64,000 nucleotides of DNA from Trichopria drosophilae (lineage: Eukaryota > Arthropoda > Insecta > Hymenoptera > Diapriidae): positions 202,910,001 through 202,974,000 of the forward strand of contig CM059582.1 in assembly GCA_030407085.1 (NCBI GenBank), written 5' to 3'. The position numbers and the translations under genes were made by a program. This document shows, in pieces, positions 12,436-24,300 of this stretch. Below the pieces are notes generated by a model, which worked only from the letters and a program-made list of their open reading frames with translations, had not been told where the DNA came from and ran no database searches. Numbering within the stretch: position 1 is the first letter of the stretch; the number at the start of each line of letters is the position of its first letter.

Positions 12436-13371
12436 ATGTTCATACACCATTGTGACAATTGAACATTGTTTCCAACAAAAACGAGGTTTTAGAAATTTCA
12501 CTGGTGTTGAATACAATTAAAATATTACTGTCCATTTCATCGCATTTTATCAAATTCACTTACCCTTAATAAATATTGGTTACTTGTCAATTAACTTCTT
12601 TTGTAGAGTTCTACCGTATGCTAACGTAGCAACTAATGACTTTAGGACCCACTTAATAAAACAGACTTACTAAATGAATTTCAAACATGTAAACATAATT
12701 GATTGGATTCATTAATATCAAGATAAACGTCAGGATCAAAATAGAGCATCTGGAGCAGAAAGAGTGTTTGTTATTGTAAACATGAATTGTGTTATTTTAA
12801 TCGATTGAATTTTTTTCTAAAGTATTCCACTTTCATCCATTCATTTTCAGTAATCAGTGCTGCGATCATTCACATTCGTTGCATCGCACGAGTAGAAATT
12901 TCCGCAAGAATATATTTGCTGAATGGCGATAAGCGAACGACCAACGTTTTCTCAATGATAGGTGTTTCGACCTAATTCACAAAGAATCGCGTTTGTGTTT
13001 GAAACGCGTGGTGCTTCAAAACCCTCGTTACGGAATAATGAGAAAGTCAGAAAAAAGGAACGTTTCACGTGCACGTGTTTGTTTACATTTCAATTCTACT
13101 CTTTTGCTACATCTCACTTGTGAACTACTCTGAATATCAATTTTGCATGTTAGAATTGCAAAGAAAGTTTTCATATATCACTTCCGTTTTGCTAAAAGAT
13201 TTTTTATTGAGTCCTTAAAGAACATTTAGGTTCCGGGGATGACACTGCTAAATTTGTAGTATGCCCGTATTGAGGCTCAAACCTAATTGGCGCTAGTATC
13301 GTCTGTGGGTCTCCCACTCGCATCCTTTAAATACAGAGAGCGGTCAAATTAAATACAAGCATTTTTTGATC
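12436..13371. other. Noncoding stretch
   Basis: It holds no recognised gene. The ORF at 12787-12975 (62 codons) has no family resemblance. Towards 13230-13330 the base composition becomes more balanced, leading into the GC-rich block that follows. Confidence 0.45.
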
Positions 13372-13563
13372 CTCCGGCCGTAAAAGTCGATTTCTCGGAC
13401 TAGGGCGAAACCTTCGGCCGCGGATTATCGAGTCCTACGACAATCGGATAAAAAAATTCATTATTGGTCACGGGGGAAATATCGATCTCCGATGAATGTG
13501 ATTGTTACCCTCGCTTCGCTCGGGCGACAAACTTCACAATCGTCAATGATCGATAATTGCGCC
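13372..13563. repeat. GC-rich repeat with long imperfect palindrome
   Basis: The part 13472-13513 folds onto 13520-13563. The arms run GGGGGAAATATCGATC, then a TGTGATTGTTACCCTCG block, against CTCGGGCGACAAACTTCACA and GATCGATAATTGCGCCC, around a CTTCG loop. The upstream half (13385-13430) with TCGATTTCTCGG and TAGGGCGAAA reappears in reverse orientation at 28046-28140, where GGAGATCGATATT and CCTAGGGCGAGAAATCG lie in the same order. It is therefore a dispersed repeat, probably a MITE or a SINE-like element. No ORF of interest. Confidence 0.65.
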
Positions 13564-15732
13564 CTTGACACATAATGTACTATGCTGTACCTGTTTATTT
13601 TAATTTTAAATTATTTCATTTTAGGTTTTAAAACTAATTTTATATTATTTAAGAAAATGTAAATAATAATAAACGGGTATTAATGATAAAATGCTGTATC
13701 GCAATTATTTATAAAGGAACCAGCATTTGCAAGGAATGTTAGAAAACGTTTGGCATCATTACGTGGATATTTTGAATTATTATATTTCTTATTATGTAAG
13801 AAAGAAAGGTTAATTATTTTAAAAAGAATTTTGAAATATGGAATCTGTCATTCATTTAACAGTTTTTTTAAAGGAACAATAAAATCAAATTAGAAATACT
13901 TTGACGGTTTATAATATCGATAAATATAGTTTTGACCTAAAATGGAGCTTGTAAATTCACTAGTTTCGCTTAAAAATTACAATCTTTTCATTTAGTATAT
14001 ACCACAGAACAATAACTACACATATTCGGAACAAATCTAAAAACAGCTGAAACTGCGCGTGGAGAGAATTTCCGTTAACTCAATCGGAAACACTCGACGA
14101 GTTCCGTGCGCGTTCGTGTTTATCAACGAGAAGTGGGAGGCCTCCACATAAGACAAGCGGCGCAGTGTGGACTGGTTGATGTCCGCTTTTCGGTAACAAT
14201 AAAGGCATCACAAACTTTTGTTGTGATATGTATAGGGAGTGTTACACCTGCTAATCCTTTAACGCCCAAATGTACAAAATTTCTTCATGAAGTTTGACAC
14301 TATATTTTAGCATTTAAATTGTACAAGACATTTACACTTAGTAATTTCTTATTGGCCCAGGGCCGTTCTTTCGTGCGTTGTATGTAAAATATGCACCAAT
14401 TCGGACATAAAAAATTTATACATGTATAAAAAAAAAACATAAAATTGTTTAGTTTTTTGTATTTAATCGAATTTTACTATGAGTAATGACATTATCATAT
14501 CTCGAAAAGTCACAAATATCGTGTAAACAATAAATTAGCTAACAGATAAGCGTATTTCGGAAAGCTAAAATTCAAAATGGCGGACAAAAAATGCCGATAA
14601 AAGTAAAGTATTATTCATTATATCCTAGCCAGAAGTTCACAGAACTCAATAAATTTGTAAAAACCAGTTTCATAAAAACGCATTCTCCAAAATTTACTTC
14701 ATAATAGAAAAATTGTTAATGATGATGTCGAAATAATGTATTTGATTTGAGAATTATTCAAGATACAATTGTATTTCAAAGTTAATACCACTTCACAATC
14801 TATTTGGAAGTATACGTGTATAGGTACTGTTTACATTTATACTGTACTTCCGGCACCGGAAGTGGATTTCGTTACCTTACTCCTGCAAGTGTTTCACGTA
14901 ATCTCGAGTGATGTTTAATGTATTTCTAACAATTCCTTGCCTTAAAATACACCCGCACGTATAATTTACAAAAAAGGTAATCAATCAGGACTATATTTCA
15001 TTACAGAGCAATCAATGAAAAGAAGTATTCACAGGTAGTATACTTCGAACCGGATACCTATGCGTAATACGTACGACGAGAATGATTTTATATTCGGATC
15101 ACTGATATCGAATATTTATTTTTGATTGGATGAGTCATTGTACGATTACTCATGTATAAAGTGTAATTATTTATTACTGCATGTACGCATACTAAAAGGT
15201 GAAGTCGATAGGCTGGTCTGTTTATACCCGTTGTACTAACATTAAATCTCTTGAAATTACTAAATTATAATGGCTAAGTGTGAATTAATTATTGATAATT
15301 TATTATTTAAAAACTGTTCTATTTATCTGAAATTTGTTATTATTTTAGAGCTTTCCTTTAATAATTTGCTTCCTTTAAAATTGTTTTTAATATGATTTAT
15401 GTAATTTCACTACACGAAAAAAATAGTTCTTTAATTCAAGTAAATATATACTCGCGAAAATTCAAATAGTTACCGAGTTGAATCTAGAAAAGGGTATATC
15501 TACTGATTATCTTGTTTTAAAGGTTTTATGCAAAAAGAAGAAATTAGTCTGGGTCGAAATGAGTGTTTTGTTTTATTGAATTCTAAAAATTTAGCAGCCT
15601 TGTCATCTAACTTTTAATCCATGCTCAAAAGAGATTATCTTACTATAGTGGATTTGAATAATTTTTGTTTAGCTTATATTAATTGATTAAGTACTACTTA
15701 CTTACACTTCAAAGTCAAATTCACTGAATTAA
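13564..15732. other. Noncoding stretch with one GC-richer patch
   Basis: The patch at about 14040-14260 is less AT-rich and yields a 63-codon ORF (14106-14297) with no recognisable domain. It could be a conserved regulatory segment or an untranslated exon; the sequence alone does not decide. Around 14570-14600 there is a TTCAAAATGGCGGA segment, a fragment of the repeat described at 30949 and 38167. Confidence 0.45.
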
Positions 15733-15795
15733 TTGAGTGTCCGATAACTGTCATGTCTACCGGTCACTCAATATTTTACCGGTCCGGTAATATTT
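15733..15795. other. Two adjacent perfect dyads
   Basis: ATTGAGTG (15733-15740) pairs with CACTCAAT (15764-15771). Directly after, TTACCGG and CCGGTAA (about 15776-15790) form a dyad around a single T, with flanking A/T bases extending it. CCGGT occurs three times in this stretch. No family is recognised. Confidence 0.55.
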
Positions 15796-16582
15796 TTCGT
15801 TTTCAGCTCCAAGTACTATTCCAGTCTAACCTAATATATAATAGACTTCAAACTGAAAATGGTTAGCATTCATGTAACATTCACTGGTTTCCTCCTCTTC
15901 ATACTTGTTCATTGAAAAACCGTCAGTCTAACAAACATGATACTTGATTCGAAGGGTCCATCCAAGAAAATTACACCCTCCTCCCATGAATCAAATCGAT
16001 ACAGGGGTTTGGACAATAAAGTTTCCCAGACGACGAAGCCGCCATGCAAAAACAATAGAATGAAGTGTGATTGTAGTGCTATGGCAAAAAATGCGAAGAG
16101 GTCTACTTCTTTTCGGTTATTGTAGTTATGGAAAATATGACCTTATTTTTAAACAAATTTATTTTATATGTCATTGGTCTATTAACCTAATAGAGATCTA
16201 TAAAGTTCCTAATTAACGAATAGTTACAAGACTTAAGATCAGCCATGTTTGGTAATAAAAGACTAACACGGTATGTTTGTGTGAATAATTCTTCCGAGTC
16301 CGAACACGCGATCGGTAATGACGATGTTGTTTTGGCCTTTAAAACCATTGACGGTTCTTTTTACAAAGAAAACATGATACTTCATCGACTTAGACAATGC
16401 TTAACAACATCAATTACGGTATTACATTCTTCTATATCGTTTTGTTTTGTCCAAGATTTCAAAATATTGTGACGAAGCATCAATACATTCTACATTGTAA
16501 ACTTATCCAATATTTCGTAGTTCAAATGTAGCAAGTTTAATTTTATGAAATGAATGGAACTAGAATTATACATTTTTAAGTA
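15796..16582. other. Noncoding stretch with short ORFs of unknown standing
   Basis: The ORFs at 15937-16125 (62 codons) and 16245-16472 (75 codons) both lie on the plus strand in slightly more balanced sequence. Neither has a recognisable domain, signal peptide or splice context that I could support. I do not call them genes. Confidence 0.4.
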
Positions 16583-17075
16583 AATATATGTAAAGATCAA
16601 AAGTAATTTCGGTAATTCATTTATGCAAGACCGAGACAAAAATCAAAACAGAGGGCTTATGCGTTAAGACCAAGACCCAAGATCTGTACCTTTTTTAAAA
16701 CTCTGGTTCAAAACCTTGACATTGTCATGTCGACTATGGTCTTGGCCAAGACTTTAGAATATTGTATATATGTGAAACCGTTCTCGGTCTCGATTCCCCG
16801 ACATATACTTTTTTTATCTTTGTAAGAGAAAGAAGAATAGAATGTAATCAGATTTACCCATCTTTAAGTGAATGCCAATAATGATCAAAAGTAATATGGG
16901 AAATTTATTTATGGAAGAATAAGATCTGCTGACAAAGCACACTTTTTTTACAACTCTCGTTCAAGACCTTGACATTGTAATATCGGCTTTGGTATAGGTC
17001 ATTGCTTTGGAATTGTATATGCGATGCCGGTCTCGGTCTCGGCCATGGTCTCGGTCAAGGTCTCGATCGATATTT
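16583..17075 (+). repeat. Tandem duplication of about 255-290 bp with GGTCTC runs
   Basis: Landmarks recur in order: GATCAAAAGTAAT at 16595 and 16883, AGATCTG at about 16680 and 16922, TTCAA-ACCTTGACATTGT ending at about 16724 and 16978, TTGTATAT, and finally a GGTCTCGGTCTCG block. The second copy ends in a longer array of the hexamer GGTCTC/GGTCTA type (about 17030-17070), while the first has CGGTCTCG once. The two copies have diverged, so the duplication is old. No coding capacity is seen. Confidence 0.7.
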
Positions 17076-17671
17076 TAACACTATATGTATATGATAACAT
17101 TGTTTCCATCATGAACAAAAGCGATAACAACGTATATCGACAATAGTGAAATTAAAAAATTAATTGTGTAAATCAATCCAGAAATTTAGTCTTATTTTGA
17201 ATAGGAATTATCGCACTTAGTAAACAAGATGGTATTGATGAGCAATGTTTACAATCCGTAACATGACGACTACTTTTTATTGAAAAATATTATTTCAATT
17301 AACTACCGACTTTGTAAGTCTTTCATTGTATCATTGCACTGAAACCTAATCTAATTCTATGAGAGTTTTTATTTTTAATAAACGTAAAAATTAACATTAT
17401 TCTTTTCGCATTAATAATTATGTTATAATATATTTCGGCTGTCTTAGTCATATTAAATTATAGGTTAGGAATATCCCTCTCAATAAGCGCAGTATTTCTA
17501 AAAAGAAACGTTTAGACAGCTAACTGTAGGTTTTACTGCGGGCCACATAACCTAATACTGCGGTGTCTCTAATATTAGGCATACATGCAATAGGGGATGA
17601 TTTTTATTTCAGGAGCGGTCCTCAGTGGCTCTATCTCTCGGCATAATTGCCAACTTATGAAGTCGTTCCCT
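17076..17671. other. Noncoding stretch, nothing recognised
   Basis: AT-rich sequence up to about 17500, then a more balanced segment leading into a MITE cluster. There is no ORF of note. Confidence 0.45.
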
Positions 17672-17784
17672 GACGCACTGATCCGCCAGACATTCGCTTA
17701 TTGATACGTAAACATACGAACGTAGCAGTTAGCGGCCATGACAGTACCAGCTTCTAATGCTGCCGCCTGGTGGATCAGTTTGTC
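17672..17784. mobile_element. Short MITE-like inverted repeat
   Basis: GACGCACTGATCCGCCAGAC at the left end matches the reverse complement of GCCTGGTGGATCAGTTTGTC at the right end (core CTGATCCRCCAG). The interior is unrelated between arms. It lies directly before two other MITEs. Confidence 0.6.
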
Positions 17785-17812
17785 AAAAAAATTCCTAATA
17801 TGTAGGCAGCTT

Positions 17813-17918
17813 CCAGCAAACACAAAAGTAACAGCTATGAAACAGCTATGTAACATTTATGTAACAATGTAACCATTACGTAAATGTTACATAATTGTTA
17901 CTTTCTGTGTTTGCAGGG
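17813..17918. mobile_element. MITE with CAGCAAACACA ends and ATGTAAC repeats
   Basis: The left end CCAGCAAACACAAAAGTAAC matches the reverse complement of the right end (GTTACTTTCTGTGTTTGCAG). The interior is made of repeats of ATGTAAC and GCTATG in one orientation and GTTACAT in the other, so the whole 106 bp is nearly palindromic. There is no coding capacity. Confidence 0.8.
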
Positions 17919-17990
17919 CTAGTAACAGGAGTCTTAAAATTTACTTAATGTAGACTGTTACATTAAAGAATTGTACGTATACATACTATA

Positions 17991-18269
17991 AACCTTTTGC
18001 TCCCTATCCTAAGTTATACTGTCGGTTCTATCAAAATGGCAGACCAATCACCAAAGTTATAGCCCCTCACTATCCCCACTTCCGTATCATTCTTTATATC
18101 CGTGCAATAGATGCTTCTGTGTGTGAGTGTCGCGAAGCGAGCGTAGCTCAGCCAAACAATGGGGTGGGGGAAGGAGAGAAAGAAATTGGTATAACTTTGG
18201 AGAAGACAAACGTATAACTTAGGATAAACACATAACTTTGGACGGTATAACTTAGGGTGGGGACTACTG
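17991..18269. mobile_element. Pogo/Tigger-like MITE, AAGTTATA motif
   Basis: The right end, read on the minus strand, begins CAGTAGTCCCCACCC next to a TA (18270-18271); CAGT-type ends flanked by TA are typical of pogo/Tigger elements. The left end is more worn but keeps CTCCCTATCCTAAGTTATAC, with a TA just outside (17989-17990). The word AAGTTATA (minus-strand form TATAACTT, one copy with CATAACTT) occurs twice at the left end (18011, 18054; spacing 43) and four times inverted at the right end (18190, 18213, 18231, 18246; spacings 23, 18 and 15). The interior contains a GC-rich patch with CGCGAAGCGAGCG. A 61-codon minus-strand ORF is a shadow. The element is the structural twin of 41704-41991. 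Confidence 0.8.
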
Positions 18270-18271
18270 TA

Positions 18272-19199
18272 TTTGTGTGTTTACTGGGACCAAACATGTC
18301 AGCTTCGAAATCACGTAGCGAGCATCGCTTCATATCGTCGCTTCTAGATTTTATTAAAGCTTATTAAAATTTAGCTTAATTTTAATCTAATTTCAGTGAT
18401 TATTATCTAAATAAATACTTCACAAATAACAAAACCGTACTGAAGTTTTGTTTCTATGTTTGTAAAAAATGTATAGAAGTGTCTTAAAATAGTTATAGGT
18501 CTTAAAATATGTCTTATAGTTTCTGTTTAATTTGAATATTTTAGGTTATGAAGTCAGATTATCAGTAACACGCCCACAATTACTCTATCTTGTAAAACTT
18601 CAAATAGCATTCTTTCTTTTATAAATTAGAAATTAGTTTCCGTTAATTTAAATATTTTCAGGAAACTGATTGAAGATCCCAAATGTTACTTCTATTAGAT
18701 AAGTGTTTAAAATTATTTAAAAATAGCAAAAATAAAAGTAATAATACATTTTAAAGCAAGTAATTTTTGAAATAATAACTCTAACAATTTCAAACTTATA
18801 AAATAAGAGTCTTTTCGAACATTTACTAATTTCCACTGTCGTTCGGAAATCACCGTTACTGTAACGTTTGGAACGCTCGCCGCCAGGTGGTACATACGTG
18901 GCGTACCGAACACATTTTACGCGACATCCAATCTTTCTCGAAAGTGGTAAGAGCACGATTATTTTCGTACATAAAAAGACGGTTTTTTTTTGTACACTAC
19001 TCATAAATGCTATAGACCTTGCGTATATTTAAATTATTATAAAATTGACTAATTAATGGACGATTTCGCCCGTTGAACAATACAAAATTTTAAAAATAAA
19101 AATTGCATTTGCTTGTTGGGTTAGGATTACAATTTTTACGTTGAAAAAACTACATTTCACAAATAAAAAAGCGTGTTCGAGATATTTAATATTGTGCCG
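18272..19199. other. Noncoding stretch
   Basis: AT-rich apart from a patch at about 18820-18990, where overlapping minus-strand ORFs of 66 and 95 codons occur in different frames. No domain is recognised. GGTAC and GTACC (about 18889-18907) form a small dyad there. Confidence 0.4.
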
Positions 19200-19990
19200 C
19201 AATTGAGTTCTCGCTAGTAAGTTGGCAGAAATTTCTGTTAGTTGCGAAAGAACAAACTAATTGTAAGTGTTAAACTTCAAGTAGAAATTGTCTAGTTTCC
19301 TAGTATAAGTTCATCGACCGTCGGAGGTTTGTGTGGGTGAACGAATATATGGTAATGCACACGAACACAAGTATTCTAGTTTTCTTTCTCACTCTCTCTC
19401 GGGTTTTCTCTGGTGCTCTATTCTTTCTCTTTCTGATGCGTGTGGTCGGATACATTTCAGTAACAAATTTACGACAGTATTATCTGACTCTGTCACCACT
19501 TTGTTCTGCCTCTCTCCCTCTCAACTCTTTACCACTTTTCTTATCTTGTTTCATCTGTGCATCTCAGTGTGTCGATCTTTCTCTCTCTTCCCCTATTACT
19601 TCTCATTGTTTTCTTCTTTTCATTCCCGTCTGTTTTTTGTCGCAGTCTCATCCTCTTGAATTTACGAACACGTTCGTCGGCACGTACAGAGGAACGGAAA
19701 GCGAACGCTAAAAATGAGGAAGCAGCAAAACCATAAAAGGAGAAGACCGAAGGCACAACCAATTATGTTTCCTAACCTCAAAATTCCGCGAGAGAAGAAA
19801 GCGAATATCGTTTACTTGTAAAACGAGTTCAAGAAACGCCAGATCGAGCATTACGCAAAATAGACAGTATTTGTTTTAACGCCGTTGTAGAACGCAAATT
19901 AGGTCATACGGCGACTTTCTGTTTGTAAACAAGCTTCGTCGAATGAATTAAATGGAACGATATTGCGCAAAGAAAACCATCCGTGTCACC
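19200..19990. promoter_or_regulatory. GC-richer CTCTCT-rich island, possible promoter or 5' exon
   Basis: Composition is clearly more balanced than in the surroundings, with many CpG, and pyrimidine runs of the CTCTCTC type at about 19385-19640. Such runs (GAGA on the other strand) are common in arthropod promoters and 5' UTRs. ORFs of 126 and 108 codons run on the plus strand in two overlapping frames and one of 73 on the minus strand. The Leu/Ser/Phe-rich products follow from the CT repeats and match no family I know. GTAAGT occurs at about 19217 and 19263 but is not preceded by a convincing exon end. A first exon or enhancer is an inference only. Confidence 0.3.
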
Positions 19991-20502
19991 TGTTCGTTTT
20001 TGCACGTTTTAATCTAATATTTTGTCTGTCGTTTCGTTTGTTTTATATTTCGTTTTTTTAATGATAATTATGACATATAGGAAAAGAGAGATATTTTTAT
20101 ATGAAATTTTGTTAATTTCATTCGTGTAAACTTTCATTGACCCATTTTTTTGTTGAATAAGACACTCCGTCGAATAACTTTTAAATAGTTTTTTCCCTTT
20201 AAATTCGGTTTAGTTGTGCACGTGATTCGGGTTTGGATTCTGTGTAACCTTTGACAGAAAATAGAGCTAAATTTGATAAATGTAAAGTGGGTCCTATTAT
20301 ATAAATTATTTTTTTATACGCGTAAATGTGCGCATGCAACTTTTGGAACATTTTTACAAATGATACAAATCACAGTAAATCATTGTATATTTATAATAAT
20401 CATGAATGTGTAATGAATTAGAAATGTGTTTTTATTTTCATTACGGATAAGCTGGGATTCCGAGGGTATACCTTCTGGGATAGCCACGGAACCACTTAAT
20501 TC
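19991..20502. other. AT-rich spacer, nothing recognised
   Basis: No ORF, repeat or RNA motif stands out. At about 20450-20500 the composition shifts towards GC, leading into the structured element that follows. Confidence 0.45.
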
Positions 20503-20560
20503 TACTACTGCATAGTCGGGGACGCCCGGCGTACCATCATGGTACAGTAGTAGTCCCCGG
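20503..20560. other. Compact sequence with crossing complementarities
   Basis: Three perfect complementary pairs are packed into 58 bp. TACTACTG (20503-20510) pairs with CAGTAGTA (20545-20552); CGGGGAC (20517-20523) pairs with GTCCCCG (20553-20559); and GTACCAT with ATGGTAC (20531-20537 and 20539-20545). The first two cross, the topology of a pseudoknot. The words CAGTAGTAGTCCCC preceded by TA also resemble the pogo-like end at 18259-18271. Either a structured RNA or a rearranged MITE end could explain it. Confidence 0.5.
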
Positions 20561-21265
20561 AGTGAAAATTTACTTATTTACAAATTGCACATAAAGAAAC
20601 TTGAAGAGGTAAGCGATATTTAGACGCTTTTTATAATCGCAGTTTGTTTCTTTGTTTTTTACACTTCGAGAACAGAAAAAACTCGTTTTCAAGGATTAGT
20701 TACAAATCGTTCGAAAAGTTAATTTCAAGTATGATTGTTTAATCAGGTCTTAGTTATATTAAAGATAATTATTACAAACATAGCTTTGAAAAATGTATGC
20801 GTCATACTTTGAAGCAGCATTTATCATACTTCAAATCTATTACATTTGTAAATTACTTTATGTTCGTAAATAAGTAGGTTGAGTTGTAGGATTAAAAAGA
20901 ATGAACTTGAAGAATCGGCAATCAATGATTCATACGCTCAGGACGATTCCTATTTTACTCTTAAGAATAACTTGAATCGTATTTTGCAATGTATTTAGTT
21001 GCCTTTGTTGTAGAATGTTGAAACTTACTATAAATAGAAGAGGTTTGTCAGCTGTGCGCTGTTAAGACTTCAATCTTAATTGTCGTTTATGGAATGCACT
21101 TTTCATTTAGTTTAAATGTTTGTAATTTTTTAACGGAGTAATTTACTGACTCGTATTTATAGTGACTAATGTACTTTTATAACCAAAGCTCCCGAAGTTA
21201 TTTAAACTCAATAAATTATATTTTACGTTCATGACACGCAATGTAAGAATCTTTTCAAGTATATT
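20561..21265. other. AT-rich spacer, nothing recognised
   Basis: There is no ORF or repeat of note. Confidence 0.45.
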
Positions 21266-21385
21266 GCAAAGCATCCGGCCATCAATCGAAACATCCCGGG
21301 TTCGAGTCCTAGTATATCAAATCTCTCCAGTTCGGTCATTTTTTTTTTTAAAATAAAATAATAATAAAAATCGCATAAAAAATCC
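21266..21385 (+). mobile_element. tRNA-derived SINE (copy 2, 5' truncated)
   Basis: CATCAATCGAAACATC and the B-box GGGTTCGAGTCC correspond to the 3' half of the tRNA-like head of the copy at 12298. The tail repeats its AATCTCTCCAGTTCGGTC, a T run, then AAAATAAAA and AAAAATCG. The A-box region is not recognisable. Confidence 0.7.
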
Positions 21386-24300
21386 ATCAACGTGAAACAT
21401 TTTTTTTTGCTTTCTCACAACGTTTGAGAAAAATACTGTACATTTTAAAATGATTGCTCCAACGGTCTATAATAAAAGAAAACCATAACATTAAATATCG
21501 GTGACGTTTTATAAAAATAGAAGTTTAGTTAAAAATATCGAAACTTTTGTCATTAATTCTGAAAATAGAGAAACGTTTCAGGTTTCAAAATTGGCAAACG
21601 TGAAGCTATGAATAAAATGGAATGCTTTGAAATGTCCTACAAAAGGTTCGTGGGAGTCATGTGAATCATCAATAACTTCCCTTACAATGTAAACAAACAA
21701 TACCAACCGTAAAACTGCATTGATATCCTCAATATCTTATGGACGCTCGTTGAGGTAACCCACATTACTGTTCGAAATGAGGAAGAATCGATCCTCCCTT
21801 CTTGCTTCAAGGGGTCGTAGGTTATTTAATCGGGAGCAGTAATACACTTTGTTGTATTATAGGAAGGGATATTATGTTTTTGTTAAAATCGCTGTTTTGA
21901 TAATATCCTTTGTATAGTCGATAGAAACACTGTTTACTTATGAATAGTACGTTTAGGATTTAAGAGGCATCACTAGTGTAATGGCCTGAAAACTGCGATT
22001 TTTGGGAATTGTTTAAGAGAAAGATACTACATGGAACGTTTTAAGCGATATATTTATGCTTATATCAAAAATACATATTACAAACTTCTTAAGACTGCAA
22101 AAAAGTCTGACTACTGCTGCATCACTACGGCATCTGAAGTAAAAAAGGTACAAAAAAAAAGATAATTGAACAAAATGGCAGAGATTTTAGACATCTCATA
22201 TTTTGCTGATTTTGCTCTCCTTTCACATTTACATGGAATAAATTCTCAGTCTTTAATAGTGAAATTTCACTCTAACGAATTTAGGGAGGACGGAGGTAAT
22301 GCTTGTTTAGTGCCGTGAGTTTCCAGATAAAAACCTTTCGATGAGGGCCAAAAAGAAGGCCAAAATATATGATCTAGATTTTGTTGAACAGCCTAATTGT
22401 CATATTTGGGCTTACAGACTTGTTTTAAAACCCCAAGATCTCGAGTTTTGATTAAGACAATGATTACGGAATTTTACTTTTTTGGGTGCATTTGTTTTGT
22501 GATTATTCATATTTATACAAATTTATTGAATGTTTATCTTTATTTCAAGTGAGACGAAGATTTGTAATTTTCCCAATAGACGTTTATAAGAAAAGTATTT
22601 TTCCGCCATGACAGATCAATTTTAGGGCAATAAAACCTGTTAGACGTAAATTAGAATCATAGTAGATTTCAATTGATATAGAAGGACCAATAGAGGCTGC
22701 AATTTTTTTTATGTTACCTATTCCAAAATATTGATTTTGGACAAATTTCTCGACACTTTTTTTAATTGATACTTTTAATTTAAAACAAAAATATTGTTTT
22801 ATCAAATTTAAACTTTTCTCATTTAATCATTCAATTCAAAGAAATTTGCATTAAATTCAGTTAACAAATAATATTTCTTATTGTGTATTTTCCAAAAAAA
22901 TGTTCAATAAAAAGTGTTTAATTGACGTAAATCAATTTCACACAATTCGATGACTGAAACCTCATATTATTATAAATTACAACCCAAAAAAGGCAGTCAA
23001 TTTTTAGTATATCGTTTTATTTCAATTTATCTATTATCGCATTAATTGCAATAATACCAAATATTTCAATTTAATGACAAATTAAGAATGTCGAAATATA
23101 GATAGTACAATTTAAATCACGTGTGCCCCTAATTAAATATTATTCAATTACGCATGAATCATACCAATTATGATATCTCAATCGAAATTGGTAATAAAAT
23201 ACTAATACAAAATAAAAAATGGGTTACCATGAATTAGTTAATTTTTCACCACCAATAAAACATCACCAATCTGTTACTAAAATTACACTAATCAAAGTGT
23301 TGATTCTACTAATCTCATAGTAAACAATAGTAATTGACCAATGAAATTGTATAAATTCACTGTTTATTAGCAAAATGTATAATAAATTAAATGAGTGACC
23401 CAATTTATGTTTACGATAAAAAGACGAAAAAAAGATAATAACAAATTGAATTATCGCACGATTGTTATACAATGCTTAATCTTAATGTCAATGGCTATCA
23501 CATTTTAAGTTTGAATTTTTATCTGAAGAATAACAGCTTTAATAAATGCTCCGCGTTTCAACATAATTGCTGGTCTTCGTCTGCAGCTTTAATTAACGTA
23601 ACGTTTTAATTAAGGACAATAAAATCATTAAAAATGCAATAAAAGTGAAACAATTAGATGGTAGATTTTATTTGCAGTATGACATAATATTACTGCCGCA
23701 AAATCAATACGTATATTCCGTTACTACTAGTAGCTCTTTTAATTTGTGACTAAATATGTTTTAAATGACAAAATATAATTTCAATTAACTGCCACTGGTT
23801 CACCTATTGGTCACTAATATTGTCAATTATACCAACAACAAATTATGAAAAGAAGCGGACATTGTCTTTAGAAACTGCATTAGCTATTGCGTGAGTTATC
23901 GTGATTTAAGAAAGAAGTAAGGCGGCTAGTAATACAAATAATAACTAGTAAATAGTAAAGATTAAAAAACTACTAATTCATTTTAGTAATAATAACAACA
24001 AAAAATTACAATATTTTGGTAGGTTTTCTATTGTAGAACATTAATTAAATAAGTTAAAAAACGGGTATATGACCTACCACGATGTTATTTCCTTCCATCC
24101 CAATGCAAAAGAAAGAAAAAAATTCTTTTTCAATACGAGAATGAAAAAGAAGAAATAAAAAATCCCTTCTCCGAAAACCGAGAAAACTTCGAGAAGCTAA
24201 AGGAAATAAGGCATTAAAAAATACATGACTAATTTTAAATTAGTAAAACTGGACTAACGAATTATCAGCTTATAAGTTTTTATTAGTTAAAATCATTCCC

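Noticed and set aside
18868..18885. GCCGCCAGGTGGTAC as a CTCF site
   Set aside because: The conserved GGC after AGGT is GGT here, so the core does not fit. A similar check failed for GCCGCCCTCCCTGG near 47540.
19331..19711. Plus-strand ORF of 126 codons as a membrane protein
   Set aside because: The Leu/Ser/Phe-rich sequence follows from CT-rich DNA, and a second frame is open over the same stretch, so hydrophobicity is not evidence of coding.
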